NCBI GenBank assembly: GCA_020724465.1 | Contig: DYGX01000003.1 | Span: forward strand, 213,473 to 277,472 | Length of the DNA: 64,000 nt | Direction: 5' to 3' | Source: Thermoflexus sp. | GTDB taxonomy: Bacteria > Chloroflexota > Anaerolineae > Aggregatilineales > Aggregatilineaceae | Part shown: piece after piece, positions 55,044 to 63,312 of the stretch | Numbering within the stretch: the first letter of the stretch is position 1 | Layout of the letters: every line of letters begins with the position of its first letter | Notes under the pieces: model-generated | The model's input: the letters and a program-made list of their open reading frames with translations, nothing else | Told to the model about the DNA's origin: nothing | The model's database searches: none | Made by a program: the position numbers and the translations under genes

Positions 55044-55079
55044 TCTCACCCCCGACGTGCAGGCAAGTCGGGGGTGAGA
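55044..55079 (-). terminator. 13-bp perfect hairpin after the DUF59 gene
   Basis: TCTCACCCCCGAC (55044-55056) pairs perfectly with GTCGGGGGTGAGA (55067-55079) around a ten-base loop. It lies 41 bases past the stop of the DUF59 gene (minus strand). There is only a short T stretch after it, so it may be a terminator or an mRNA 3' stabiliser. Confidence 0.6.
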
Positions 55080-55120
55080 CACCTCGCAAAGCGGGCAGGC
55101 AGCCCGCGCAAGAGCAGGAC

Positions 55121-55438
55121 CTAGAACAACCCCCAGTCGCTCAGCACGCCCTCTTCGGCCATGCTGGGATCCCACAGCTCCGGCCCAACCTCGATCGTCG
55201 TCGGCACGCCCAGAGCTTCCTGTGCCTTCTGGCGCGATGCCTCCAGAAGCTGCGGGGCGTAGGGGCAAAACGGCGTCGTCAGGATCATGACCAGATGCGC
55301 GTGATCGTCTTCGATCTGGACCTCGCGCAGCAAGCCCAACTCGGTGACGCTCAGGCCGATCTCGGGGTCAATCACGTGGCGGAGCGCGTCGCGCACGATC
55401 TCGATCTTCTGCTCGCGAGTAAACTGCTGTTCGGCCAT
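55121..55438 (-). CDS. MIP18/DUF59 Fe-S assembly factor (SufT-like)
   Basis: 105 residues. The single DUF59 domain runs from REQKIEIVRDALRHVIDPEIG through V-T-E-L-G-L-L and TTPFCPYAPQLLE, with the reactive Cys of the family in FCPYAP. SufT and its eukaryotic relative MIP18 help load Fe-S clusters onto target proteins. The family usually has a conserved D-P-E near the N-terminus, present here. AAGGAG sits 6 bases before ATG 55438, which rules out the longer upstream frame. It is divergent from sufC, and the two share the palindromic element at 55571-55600. Confidence 0.88.
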   Translation of the reverse strand: MAEQQFTREQKIEIVRDALRHVIDPEIGLSVTELGLLREVQIEDDHAHLVMILTTPFCPYAPQLLEASRQKAQEALGVPTTIEVGPELWDPSMAEEGVLSDWGLF

Positions 55439-55570
55439 GGAATACTCCTTGTGGCACTCGTCTGATGATGTTGCGTCGGCGCGCTGCTTCCGGGCCAGCA
55501 TCATCGCTCGCCGACCGGGCGCGCCTCGCGCGAAAGCGCGTCTCGGACCAGATTCTACCTCAATCGCGAC

Positions 55571-55600
55571 CAATTAAATAAATCATCATCTATTTAATTG
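55571..55600. promoter_or_regulatory. AT-rich palindrome, putative suf operator
   Basis: Two perfect 10-base arms, CAATTAAATA (55571-55580) and TATTTAATTG (55591-55600), flank a 10-base spacer. The last three bases of the right arm are the first half of the sufC -35 box. The arms are about 90 percent A+T in an otherwise GC-rich genome. A dimeric repressor bound here would block the sufC promoter; the regulator is not encoded in this window. Confidence 0.7.
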
Positions 55601-55626
55601 ACCGTTTCCGCCCGCAATGTTATACT
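55598..55626 (+). promoter_or_regulatory. sufC promoter
   Basis: TTGACC (55598-55603) and TATACT (55621-55626) with an exact 17-base spacer, the best sigma70-type promoter in the window. Confidence 0.8.
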
Positions 55627-55632
55627 CTCGTC

Positions 55633-55787
55633 AGATTTATTGCAAAGGGTTCTCAATTGGGGCAAACTCTACCGATGCACAGCGTGCATCACCGCCACCA
55701 TCCAAACCGTTCACTGATAACCCGGCGCAGTTGCTCAGCGCAGACTCAATCTGCAGAACCGTATCGACTAGGAGGGACTCCGTATCC
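55633..55787 (+). other. sufC mRNA leader
   Basis: About 155 bases without a gene. It can form a perfect 7-bp hairpin with a three-base loop (GATGCAC 55674-55680, GTGCATC 55684-55690) and a shorter one (GCAGA 55740-55744, TCTGC 55750-55754), then carries a TAGGAGGGA ribosome site. No known riboswitch consensus is seen. Confidence 0.4.
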
Positions 55788-56564
55788 ATGGGTGCCGCGT
55801 TGGAAATTCGTAACCTGCACGTCAGCGTCGAGGGACAGCCGATCCTCAAAGGCGTCAACCTGGTGGTCAAACAGGGTGAGATTCACGCCTTGATGGGGCC
55901 GAATGGCTCCGGGAAAAGCACTCTGGCAAACACGCTGATGGGCCATCCCGCCTATGAAGTGACGGCCGGCCAGATCATCTTCGACGGCGTCGATATCGTC
56001 GAGCTGGAAACCGACGAGCGCAGCCGCATGGGCCTGTTCCTGGCCTTCCAGTATCCTGTTGCCGTCCCCGGCGTAACCGTCGCCAACTTTCTGCGCAATG
56101 CCATCAACGCCCGGCGCAAAGCCCAAAACCCCGAAGATAAGGGCATCCCGATCCCCGAATTCCGCAAGCTGCTGCTCCAGAAGATGGAGCTGTTGCAGAT
56201 GGACCCCAGCTTTGGCGGGCGCTATCTCAACGACGGATTCTCGGGCGGCGAGAAGAAGCGCGCCGAGATTTTGCAGATGGCGATGCTCGAGCCGCGGATT
56301 GCGATCATGGACGAGACCGACTCCGGGCTGGACATCGACGCGCTGCGCGTGGTGGCCGAAGGCGTGAACCGGCTGCGCGGCCCCAACCTGGGCGTGCTGG
56401 TGATCACCCACTACCAGCGCATCCTCAACTACATCAAGCCGGAGTTCGTGCATATCATGATGGACGGCCAGATCGTCGAGAGCGGCGGCCCAGACCTGGC
56501 GCTGCATCTCGAAGAGCACGGTTATGTCTGGCTGCGCGAGAAGCAGGCCAACGGCGACGCGTAG
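55788..56564 (+). CDS. sufC: Fe-S cluster assembly ATPase SufC
   Basis: 258 residues, the normal length. ABC-type ATPase with Walker A MGPNGSGKST, the signature GFSGGEKKRAEILQ, Walker B IAIMDETDSGLD and the switch His in VITHYQRIL. The Q-loop is FQYPVAVPG. SufC powers the SufBCD scaffold on which the Fe-S cluster forms. The ATG at 55788 has TAGGAGGGA 11 bases upstream; the open frame before it is leader. First gene of the sufC-sufB-sufD run, starting at the strong promoter at 55598. Confidence 0.97.
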   Translation: MGAALEIRNLHVSVEGQPILKGVNLVVKQGEIHALMGPNGSGKSTLANTLMGHPAYEVTAGQIIFDGVDIVELETDERSRMGLFLAFQYPVAVPGVTVANFLRNAINARRKAQNPEDKGIPIPEFRKLLLQKMELLQMDPSFGGRYLNDGFSGGEKKRAEILQMAMLEPRIAIMDETDSGLDIDALRVVAEGVNRLRGPNLGVLVITHYQRILNYIKPEFVHIMMDGQIVESGGPDLALHLEEHGYVWLREKQANGDA

Positions 56565-56659
56565 CAACCCGACAGGCGATCCCGCATCCACCCGGCCGCG
56601 CCCCCTGCGGGCCGCCGGGCCATTCCAGACCGGGCAGCCGATGAGGAGAGAGTGACATT

Positions 56660-58075
56660 ATGACGAGCGATGCCGAACAGCTCCAGGGAATACGCGAAGC
56701 GTACGACGAGCAGTACGGGTTCCGCGACCCTGATACCTTCGTCTTCAAGGCGCGCAAGGGCCTTGACGCCGAGATCGTCGCGCAGATCAGCGAAATCAAA
56801 GGCGAACCGCAATGGATGCGCGAGCAGCGCCTCAAGGCCCTGGAGATCTACCAGAGCAAGCCGGTTCCCACCTGGGGGGCCGACCTCTCGGGCCTGCGCG
56901 AGGACGACATCTACTTCTTCGTCAAGCCTGCCGAAAAAGAAGGGCGAAGCTGGGACGAAGTGCCGGAAAACATCAAGCGCACTTTCGACCGCCTGGGCAT
57001 CCCTGAGGCGGAGCAGAAATTCCTGGCAGGCGCCGGCGCGCAGTACGACTCCGAGATGGTCTACCACCGCATCCGGCAGGAGCTGGAAGCGCAGGGCGTG
57101 ATCTTCAAGAGCATCGAGGCCGGCCTGCGCGAGCACGAAGACCTGTTCCGCGAGTACTTCGGGACGGTTGTCCCGGCGCATGACAACAAATACGCGGCGC
57201 TGAACGCGGCGGTGTGGTCCGGCGGATCGTTCATCTACGTCCCGCCGGGGGTGCAGATTCAAATGCCGCTCCAGGCGTACTTCCGCTTGAACACCGCCAA
57301 CATCGGCCAGTTTGAGCGCACGCTGATCATCGTCGACGAAGGCGCGTTCCTGCACTATGTCGAGGGCTGTACCGCGCCCACCTACAGCACCGATAGCTTG
57401 CACAGCGGCGTGATCGAGATCGTCGTGAAGCGCGGCGCGCGCTCGCGCTATACCACGATCCAGAACTGGTCCGACAATGTCTACAACCTGGTGACGCAGC
57501 GCGCGCTGGTCTACGGCGACGCCACGCATGAGTGGGTGGACGCCAACCTGGGCAGCAAGGTCACGATGAAGTATCCGTCGGTGTATCTGATGGAGCCGGG
57601 GGCGCACGGCGAGATTCTGTCGATCGCTTTCGCGGGCCGCGGCCAGGTTCAGGACGCGGGGGGTAAGGCGATTCACATCGCGCCGCGCACCACCAGCCAG
57701 ATCATCAGCAAGTCGATCGCCAAGGATGGCGGGCGCAGCAGCTATCGCGGTCTGCTCAAGGTCTACCCGGACGCCAACAAGTCGAAGAGCACCGTCGTTT
57801 GCGATGCCCTGCTGCTCGACGAGTACAGCGAGTCCGACACCTATCCGTACATCGAGATCGAGGCGCCGGAAGTGACCGTCGGGCACGAGGCGACCGTCAG
57901 CAAGATCGGCGACGACCAGGTCTTCTATCTGATGAGCCGCGGCCTGACCGAAGACGAGGCCAACGCGATGGTCGTCAACGGCTTCCTGGAGCCGCTCACC
58001 AAAGAGCTGCCGATGGAATACAGCATCGAAATGAACCGGTTGATCCAGCTCCAGATGGAAGGGTCGATCGGCTGA
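56660..58075 (+). CDS. sufB: Fe-S cluster scaffold SufB
   Basis: 471 residues, full length. [36 protein letters not shown] and [20 protein letters not shown] (with a conserved Cys) are typical, as are [14 protein letters not shown]-like and [20 protein letters not shown] near the end. SufB binds SufC and SufD and carries the nascent cluster. GAGGAGAGAG precedes the ATG; the 95-base gap after sufC holds no terminator, so it is in the same transcript. Confidence 0.97.
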   Translation: MTSDAEQLQGIREAYDEQYGFRDPDTFVFKARKGLDAEIVAQISEIKGEPQWMREQRLKALEIYQSKPVPTWGADLSGLREDDIYFFVKPAEKEGRSWDEVPENIKRTFDRLGIPEAEQKFLAGAGAQYDSEMVYHRIRQELEAQGVIFKSIEAGLREHEDLFREYFGTVVPAHDNKYAALNAAVWSGGSFIYVPPGVQIQMPLQAYFRLNTANIGQFERTLIIVDEGAFLHYVEGCTAPTYSTDSLHSGVIEIVVKRGARSRYTTIQNWSDNVYNLVTQRALVYGDATHEWVDANLGSKVTMKYPSVYLMEPGAHGEILSIAFAGRGQVQDAGGKAIHIAPRTTSQIISKSIAKDGGRSSYRGLLKVYPDANKSKSTVVCDALLLDEYSESDTYPYIEIEAPEVTVGHEATVSKIGDDQVFYLMSRGLTEDEANAMVVNGFLEPLTKELPMEYSIEMNRLIQLQMEGSIG

Positions 58076-58208
58076 GGCAGCAGGCCGGCGCCTGCGCACA
58101 GCAAGCAGGGGCGTACCGCCTGAGCAAGCCAGCGGGTACGCCCCTTCCCGCGCCCGGCCCGCCTGCCCTACCTGCGATACGGAAATGCGATCAAGAGAGG
58201 TAAGACCT

Positions 58209-59558
58209 GTGGCAACTCGCCGTCGTGTTGCACGAGAATTCCAGGCCCCGCCGCTCAGCCGGGCCGATGTCCTGGCGCTCAGCGAGCGCCTGAACGAGCC
58301 GGATTGGCTGCGCGAGCAGCGCCTGGCAGCGTGGGATCTGTACGAATCGCTGCCCATGCCCACGACCCAGGACGAAGCCTGGCGCCGCACCGATTACCGT
58401 CACATCGACTGGGAAAGCGCCGGGCATCTGTCGGCCAATGGCGGCGGCGCGCGCTTCGAAGATATCCCCGCCGCCAGCCGCCAGCCGCTGCTGGGCGACG
58501 AGCAGGGCGCGATGCTCGCCTTTGTCAACGATCACCTGGTGCACCACGAGGTCGCGCCGGGCCTGCGCGAGCAAGGCGTGATCGTGACCGACCTGCACAC
58601 CGCCGTGCGCGAGCACGCCGACCTGGTGCGCACGCACCTGATGACGCACGCCGTCACGCCCGATATCGACAAGTTCGCCGCGCTCCACGCCGCGCTGTGG
58701 ACGCACGGCGTATTCGTCTATGTGCCGCGTGGGGTCCAGGCGACGCTGCCCGCGCACAGCATCTTCTACACCACCCAGCCGGCAGCCACCCTCGGGCATC
58801 TGCTGATCGTGCTGGAAGAGGGCACCCGGCTCGACTACCTGCACGAGTCGCTCTCGCCGACGCTCAACGCAGACGCCAGCTTCATCGGCGTGGTGGAGCT
58901 GATCGTCGGCCCCGGCGCCAATCTGCGCTTCGTCAACCTGCAGGACTGGGGCCATCATATGTTCGAATTTAGCCACCAGCGCGCGCGCGTCGCCGCGGAT
59001 GGACAGCTCGACTGGGTCACCGGGCAGATGGGCGGCCGGCTGGTCAAGGCTTTCATGGAGATCGATCTCGACGGAAAAGGAAGCTGGGGCCGCATGAGCG
59101 CGCTCTACTTCCCATCCGGACGCCAGTTCATGGATCTGGACACGCAGCAGAATCACAACGCCGCCTATACCACGTCTGATCTGCTTTTCAAAGGCGTGCT
59201 CAAGGACGAGGCGCGCTCCGTCTGGCAGGGGATGATCAAGGTGCTGCCCGGCGCGCAGAAGACGGACGGCTTCCAGGCCAACCGCAACATGCTGATGAGC
59301 GACAAGGCGCGCGCCGACAGTATTCCTGGGCTGGAGATCCAGGCCAACGACGTGCGCTGCACGCACGCCTCGGCCACCGGCCAGATCGAGGAAGAGGTCA
59401 TCTTCTACCTGATGGCGCGCGGCATCCCCCGCCCCGAAGCCGAGAAGCTGGTGGTCGACGGCTTCTTCGTGCCGGTGCTGGACCGCATCCCGTTCGAGAG
59501 CGTGCGCGATCGCATGATGGCCTATGTCGAGCGCAAGTTGCTCGGCGAAGTCAACTAA
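58209..59558 (+). CDS. sufD: Fe-S cluster assembly protein SufD
   Basis: 449 residues. SufB paralogue: DEAWRRTDYRHIDWE near the N-terminus, a beta-helix core (FVYVPRGVQATLPAHSIFYT, D-L-D-T-Q-Q-N-H-N-A-A-Y-T-T) and C-T-H-A-S-A-T-G-Q-I-E-E-E-V-I-F-Y-L-M-A-R-G-I. SufD pairs with SufB. I set the start at GTG 58209 since an AGAGAGGTAAG ribosome site sits directly before it; the in-frame ATG 58185 lies upstream of that site. It ends the sufCBD block and is followed by a terminator. Confidence 0.95.
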   Translation: MATRRRVAREFQAPPLSRADVLALSERLNEPDWLREQRLAAWDLYESLPMPTTQDEAWRRTDYRHIDWESAGHLSANGGGARFEDIPAASRQPLLGDEQGAMLAFVNDHLVHHEVAPGLREQGVIVTDLHTAVREHADLVRTHLMTHAVTPDIDKFAALHAALWTHGVFVYVPRGVQATLPAHSIFYTTQPAATLGHLLIVLEEGTRLDYLHESLSPTLNADASFIGVVELIVGPGANLRFVNLQDWGHHMFEFSHQRARVAADGQLDWVTGQMGGRLVKAFMEIDLDGKGSWGRMSALYFPSGRQFMDLDTQQNHNAAYTTSDLLFKGVLKDEARSVWQGMIKVLPGAQKTDGFQANRNMLMSDKARADSIPGLEIQANDVRCTHASATGQIEEEVIFYLMARGIPRPEAEKLVVDGFFVPVLDRIPFESVRDRMMAYVERKLLGEVN

Positions 59559-59611
59559 GCCGCAGTGCCAGGCCGGCGGCGCCGGCATCCGTCTTTGCCA
59601 TATCTCAGCCG

Positions 59612-59646
59612 GACCGGGTGCCCCGCCGCCCGGTCTGTTGTTTTCG
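59612..59646 (+). terminator. Terminator after sufD
   Basis: GACCGGG (59612-59618) pairs with CCCGGTC (59629-59635), followed by TGTTGTTTT. It separates sufCBD from sufS-sufU. Confidence 0.7.
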
Positions 59647-59666
59647 GCTCATGCCGGCCAATTTTG

Positions 59667-59743
59667 TTGACGAATATCTGACTTATATCATGTCTTTTCC
59701 GGTGAGAGAATACTGCCGGGCAGGGCCGACAATAGGGTATCAT
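59667..59743 (+). promoter_or_regulatory. Candidate promoter region of sufS
   Basis: AT-rich stretch after the sufD terminator with TTGACG at 59667-59672 and TATATC at 59684-59689 (spacer too short, 11 bases), and a second -10-like TATCAT at 59738-59743. The region looks like a promoter but the exact boxes are uncertain. The palindrome seen before sufC is not repeated here. Confidence 0.35.
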
Positions 59744-59804
59744 AGGGTGGTCAGCATCCGGCGCGTGAGCCGCGGCGGATTAGGCAAAAGGTAAGCCTGA
59801 ATTG

Positions 59805-61055
59805 ATGACGCATCCAACCACAACACCTCTGAACATCGAAGCGATTCGCGCCGACTTTCCGGCACTGGACCAGGAAGTGCACCCCGGCAAGCGGCTCGTG
59901 TTTCTGGATTCGGCGGCCAGCAGCCAGAAGCCCCGCCAGGTCATCGACGCGATGAGCGACTATTACCGGACGAGCCACGCCAACGTGCACCGGGGGATTC
60001 ATGTCCTCAGCGAGCGCGCCACCGCTGCCTACGAGGGCGCGCGCGATAAGGTGCGCGCCTTCATCAACGCCGCCTCGCGCCGCGAGATTGTCTTCACGCG
60101 CAACACCACCGAGAGCATCAACCTGGTAGCCGGGTCGTGGGGCCGCGCCAACCTCGGCCCCGGCGATGTGGTTGTCCTCAGCGAGATGGAGCATCACAGC
60201 AACATCGTGCCCTGGCAGATTCTGGCCCAGGAGCGCGGCTTCACCATCCGCTACATCCCCATCACCGGCACGGGCGAGCTGGACCTGGACGTCTATGCGC
60301 GGCTGCTGCGCGATGAGCCGGTCAGGTTGGTGAGCGTGATGCACGTCAGCAACGTGCTGGGGACGGTTAACCCGGTCGCGGAGATCGTCCGGCAGGCGCA
60401 CGCGGCTGGCGCGCTGGCGCTAATCGACGGCGCGCAGAGCGTCCCGCACCTGCCGGTGGATGTCCAGGCGCTCGACGCGGACTTCTACGCGTTCTCTGCC
60501 CACAAGATGGCCGGGCCGACCGGCATCGGCGTGCTGTACGGCAAGCGCGCGCTGCTGGAAGCCATGCCTCCCTACATGGGCGGCGGCGAGATGATCAAGC
60601 GCGTCACGTTTGAAGGCAGCGAGTGGAACAGCATCCCGCACAAATTCGAAGCCGGCACGCCCGCCATCGCCGAGGCAGCCGGGCTGGGTGCCGCGATCGA
60701 CTACCTGACCGGGATCGGCATGGAGAACGTCCTTGCTCACGAGCAGCTTGTGGTCAATTACGCGCTGGACCGGCTCAGCGAAGTCCCCGGCCTGACGCTC
60801 TACGGCCCCGCGCCGGAGCACCGCAACGGGGTGGCGAGCTTCACGCTGGCGGATATTCACGCGCACGACATCGCGCAGCTTCTGGACGCGGAAGGCGTCG
60901 CCATCCGCGCCGGGCATCACTGCGCCATGCCGCTGCACCAGCGGCTGGGCGTCGCGGCGACAGCACGCGCCAGCTTCTATCTGTACAACACTCAGGACGA
61001 GGTCGATGCGCTGATCGCGGCGCTCGAACGGGCACGGAAAGTGTTTGGCATTTGA
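59805..61055 (+). CDS. sufS: Cysteine desulfurase SufS
   Basis: 416 residues. Group II cysteine desulfurase: FLDSAASSQKPRQVIDAM, the PLP-phosphate T-R-N-T-T-E-S-I-N-L-V, A-L-I-D-G-A-Q-S-V-P-H, the PLP Lys in FSAHKMAGPTGIGVLYG and the catalytic Cys in RAGHHCAMPLHQR. It takes sulfur from cysteine and passes it to SufU. The ATG at 59805 has AAAGGTAAG upstream; TTG 59802 is adjacent. sufU follows 32 bases later, so they form one operon. Confidence 0.97.
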   Translation: MTHPTTTPLNIEAIRADFPALDQEVHPGKRLVFLDSAASSQKPRQVIDAMSDYYRTSHANVHRGIHVLSERATAAYEGARDKVRAFINAASRREIVFTRNTTESINLVAGSWGRANLGPGDVVVLSEMEHHSNIVPWQILAQERGFTIRYIPITGTGELDLDVYARLLRDEPVRLVSVMHVSNVLGTVNPVAEIVRQAHAAGALALIDGAQSVPHLPVDVQALDADFYAFSAHKMAGPTGIGVLYGKRALLEAMPPYMGGGEMIKRVTFEGSEWNSIPHKFEAGTPAIAEAAGLGAAIDYLTGIGMENVLAHEQLVVNYALDRLSEVPGLTLYGPAPEHRNGVASFTLADIHAHDIAQLLDAEGVAIRAGHHCAMPLHQRLGVAATARASFYLYNTQDEVDALIAALERARKVFGI

Positions 61056-61087
61056 CCAGCTGCAGGCACACAACCAGGTGAACCGGT

Positions 61088-61483
61088 ATGGACCTGTATC
61101 TCGAAAACATCGTGGATCATGGCCGCAATCCCCGCAATTTCGGGCCTCCGCTCGATCCCGCCGACATCGACTACGCGGACGAAAACCCGTTCTGCGGAGA
61201 TTACCTGCACCTGACCGCCCAGCTTGACGACGAGGGGCGCGTCAAGGCAGTCTCATGGGAAGGGCACGGCTGCACCATCAGCCAGGCTTCGGCGTCTATG
61301 CTCGGAGAGCAGATGATCGGCAAGACGCTGGATGAGCTTCAGCATTTCGACCGCCAGGACCTGCTCGATCTGCTGGGGATCGAGCTGAGTCCGACGCGGC
61401 TCAAGTGCGCGTTGCTGTCGCTGAAGGTCCTCAAGGCGGGCGCCTATGGCCTGCACGCGTGGACCGGCGAAGACGAAAGCTGA
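61088..61483 (+). CDS. sufU: SufU zinc-dependent sulfurtransferase
   Basis: 131 residues. IscU-like fold with the three Cys of SufU: NPFCGDYL, GHGCTISQASASML and RLKCALLSL, and the family insertion between the second and third Cys. The Asp of the zinc site follows the first Cys (CGD). SufU receives the persulfide from SufS through a zinc swap, as in Bacillus. It is followed directly (14 bases) by the ClpN-S2P gene. Confidence 0.95.
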   Translation: MDLYLENIVDHGRNPRNFGPPLDPADIDYADENPFCGDYLHLTAQLDDEGRVKAVSWEGHGCTISQASASMLGEQMIGKTLDELQHFDRQDLLDLLGIELSPTRLKCALLSLKVLKAGAYGLHAWTGEDES

Positions 61484-61496
61484 GCGCGCGGCCACG

Positions 61497-62852
61497 ATGC
61501 AGTCCCAACCGGCCCACCTCACCGACGATCTCAGCCGCGTGTTTGGCGCGGCGCAGGACGAAGCGGCACGCCGGCACGGCGTGTATGTCGACATCGAACA
61601 CCTGGCGCTGGCGCTGCTGGCGCAAAAGGACGGCCCGGCGCGCGCGATATTGGCGCAAAGCGGGGCGGACACCGCCACGCTCTACGAGCGGATCGCGGAC
61701 GCAGTCGGGGTCGAACGCCCGACGCCCGCCCCCGTGCGCGACTTCAGCCGGTCGGCCAGCGAGGCGCTTGCCCAGGCGGCCGCCGTGGCGCGCTCGCTCG
61801 ATCAGCGCATGGTCAACAGCGGGCACCTGCTGGTCGCGCTGCTGGAGCACGGCGACGGCGTCGTGCAAGAGGCGCTGGCCGCGTCCCCGCTCAGCGCTGA
61901 GGCCGCGCGCGACTATCTGCGCGCCCATCCCGACGCCGGCAGCCCTGCCGCGCCGCCCGCCCGCTCTCCCCGGTCTGCGGCACAGGAGCGGGTCGAGTAC
62001 GTGCTGATCCCCACCCGCGCCCGCCGCGCGCCGAAAACCCGCGGCGGCTGGCTGGACCGCATCGGGCGCTGGCCGCTGATCCTGGGTGGGGTGGCGGCGC
62101 TGCTGGCCTATCTGGCGTTCGCCCTGCCCGGCAGCGATCTGACGACCTTCATCATCGTGCTGCTCGGCTGGGTCTTTTCGGTGACTCTACACGAGTTCTC
62201 GCACGCCATCGTCGCCTATTGGGGCGGCGATCATACCGTCAAGGACAAGGGATATCTGTCGTTCAACCCGCTCAAATACACCCACCCCATGCTGAGCATC
62301 GGGCTGCCGCTGCTATTCCTGGCGATGGGCGGGATCGGCCTGCCCGGCGGCGCCGTTTACATCGAGCGGCATCGCCTGCGCAGCAGGTGGTGGGGCGCGG
62401 CGGTCTCGGCAGCCGGACCGCTGGCGAACCTGATCCTGGCCGTGATGCTGGCGGCACCCTTCCTGCTCGGCAAGGTGGACGCCCGCCTGATCTACTGGAG
62501 CCTGCAGGGGATGCCCGTCGAAGACGGCGGCCTCTGGACGAACGCCACGCTGTGGACCGCGGCGGCCTTCCTGGCGATGCTGCAGGTGACCGCCGTGTTC
62601 TTCAACCTGATCCCGCTGCCGCCGTTGGACGGCTTCGGGATCATCGAGCCGTTCCTTGATCAGCGCACGCGCCACCAGCTTCGCCAGTTGGGCGCCTACA
62701 GCCTGATGCTGATCTTCGTGGCGCTGTGGTTTATCCCGCCGGTTGCCAGCAGCTTCTGGAACACGATTTTCAGCGTGACGGATGCGCTGCACATTCCCGG
62801 CTGGCTGATCAACGAAGGGTTTCGCAATTTCATGTTTTGGGTCCCGCGCTGA
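61497..62852 (+). CDS. ClpN domain fused to a site-2 (M50) membrane protease
   Basis: 451 residues. Residues 10-145 form the two helical repeats of a ClpA/ClpC N-domain (HGVYVDIEHLALALLAQKDG; MVNSGHLLVALLEHGDGVV), with no Clp ATPase behind them. A Pro-rich linker and basic patch lead to about five or six membrane helices holding HEFSH (H232, E233, H236) and, 142 residues on, NLIPLPPLDG with third ligand D378. Both zinc ligand sets are intact. This is the membrane metallopeptidase fold of site-2 proteases. The N-domain probably acts as a substrate or adaptor docking site. Last in the sufS-sufU run, before a Rieske gene. Confidence 0.88.
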   Translation: MQSQPAHLTDDLSRVFGAAQDEAARRHGVYVDIEHLALALLAQKDGPARAILAQSGADTATLYERIADAVGVERPTPAPVRDFSRSASEALAQAAAVARSLDQRMVNSGHLLVALLEHGDGVVQEALAASPLSAEAARDYLRAHPDAGSPAAPPARSPRSAAQERVEYVLIPTRARRAPKTRGGWLDRIGRWPLILGGVAALLAYLAFALPGSDLTTFIIVLLGWVFSVTLHEFSHAIVAYWGGDHTVKDKGYLSFNPLKYTHPMLSIGLPLLFLAMGGIGLPGGAVYIERHRLRSRWWGAAVSAAGPLANLILAVMLAAPFLLGKVDARLIYWSLQGMPVEDGGLWTNATLWTAAAFLAMLQVTAVFFNLIPLPPLDGFGIIEPFLDQRTRHQLRQLGAYSLMLIFVALWFIPPVASSFWNTIFSVTDALHIPGWLINEGFRNFMFWVPR

Positions 62853-62894
62853 CCGACGCGCGGTTTACAGGCTTGTCGTAAGGAGAAGGAAGGA

Positions 62895-63209
62895 GTGCCC
62901 CGTTTCGTCACCGTAGCCAAGACGGCCGACATCGGCCCTGGCGAGCGCGATGTATTCGAAGTTGAGGACTACTGGATCGCAGTGTTCAATGTGGGTGGGC
63001 AGTATTACGCCATCGAAGACGTCTGCACCCACGATGACGGACCGCTGGCCGAAGGCGAGCTGTACGGGTATGAGATCGAGTGCCCGCGGCACGGCGCGCG
63101 CTTCGATATCCGCACCGGCGCGGTGCTGCGCATGCCTGCCGTCGTGCCGGTCAAATGGTTCCCCACGCGAGTAGAAAACGACGAAATCCAGGTTGGGCTG
63201 GACGACTGA
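62895..63209 (+). CDS. Rieske 2Fe-2S protein
   Basis: 104 residues, a lone Rieske domain like NirD or the ferredoxin component of dioxygenases. The ligands are CTHDD and ECPRHGARFD, giving the C-x-H...C-x-x-H set. GTG start with AGGAGAAGGAAGGA directly upstream. The domain has no membrane helix, so it is a soluble electron carrier, or a donor for Fe-S assembly as found in other suf operons. It lies 43 bases after the ClpN-S2P gene. Confidence 0.92.
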   Translation: MPRFVTVAKTADIGPGERDVFEVEDYWIAVFNVGGQYYAIEDVCTHDDGPLAEGELYGYEIECPRHGARFDIRTGAVLRMPAVVPVKWFPTRVENDEIQVGLDD

Positions 63210-63220
63210 GCGAACGGCGC

Positions 63221-63226
63221 TATGAT
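63221..63226 (+). promoter_or_regulatory. -10 box before the PQQ-repeat gene
   Basis: TATGAT in the gap after the Rieske gene, 87 bases before the ATG at 63313. Confidence 0.35.
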
Positions 63227-63312
63227 AGAGCGCAGCGGGACGCCGGGCGCGCGCTAAGCCTGCCCGGCCCTCGCCGAGCCTGGTCATGGTGGGGCTTCGA
63301 GGGGGAGAGCCA

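Noticed and set aside
55552-55573. Divergent promoter for the DUF59 gene within the palindrome
   Set aside because: A TAGAAT -10-like box exists on the minus strand at 55552-55557, but the TTGGTC candidate -35 is only 10 bases away, too close. The DUF59 promoter is left undecided.
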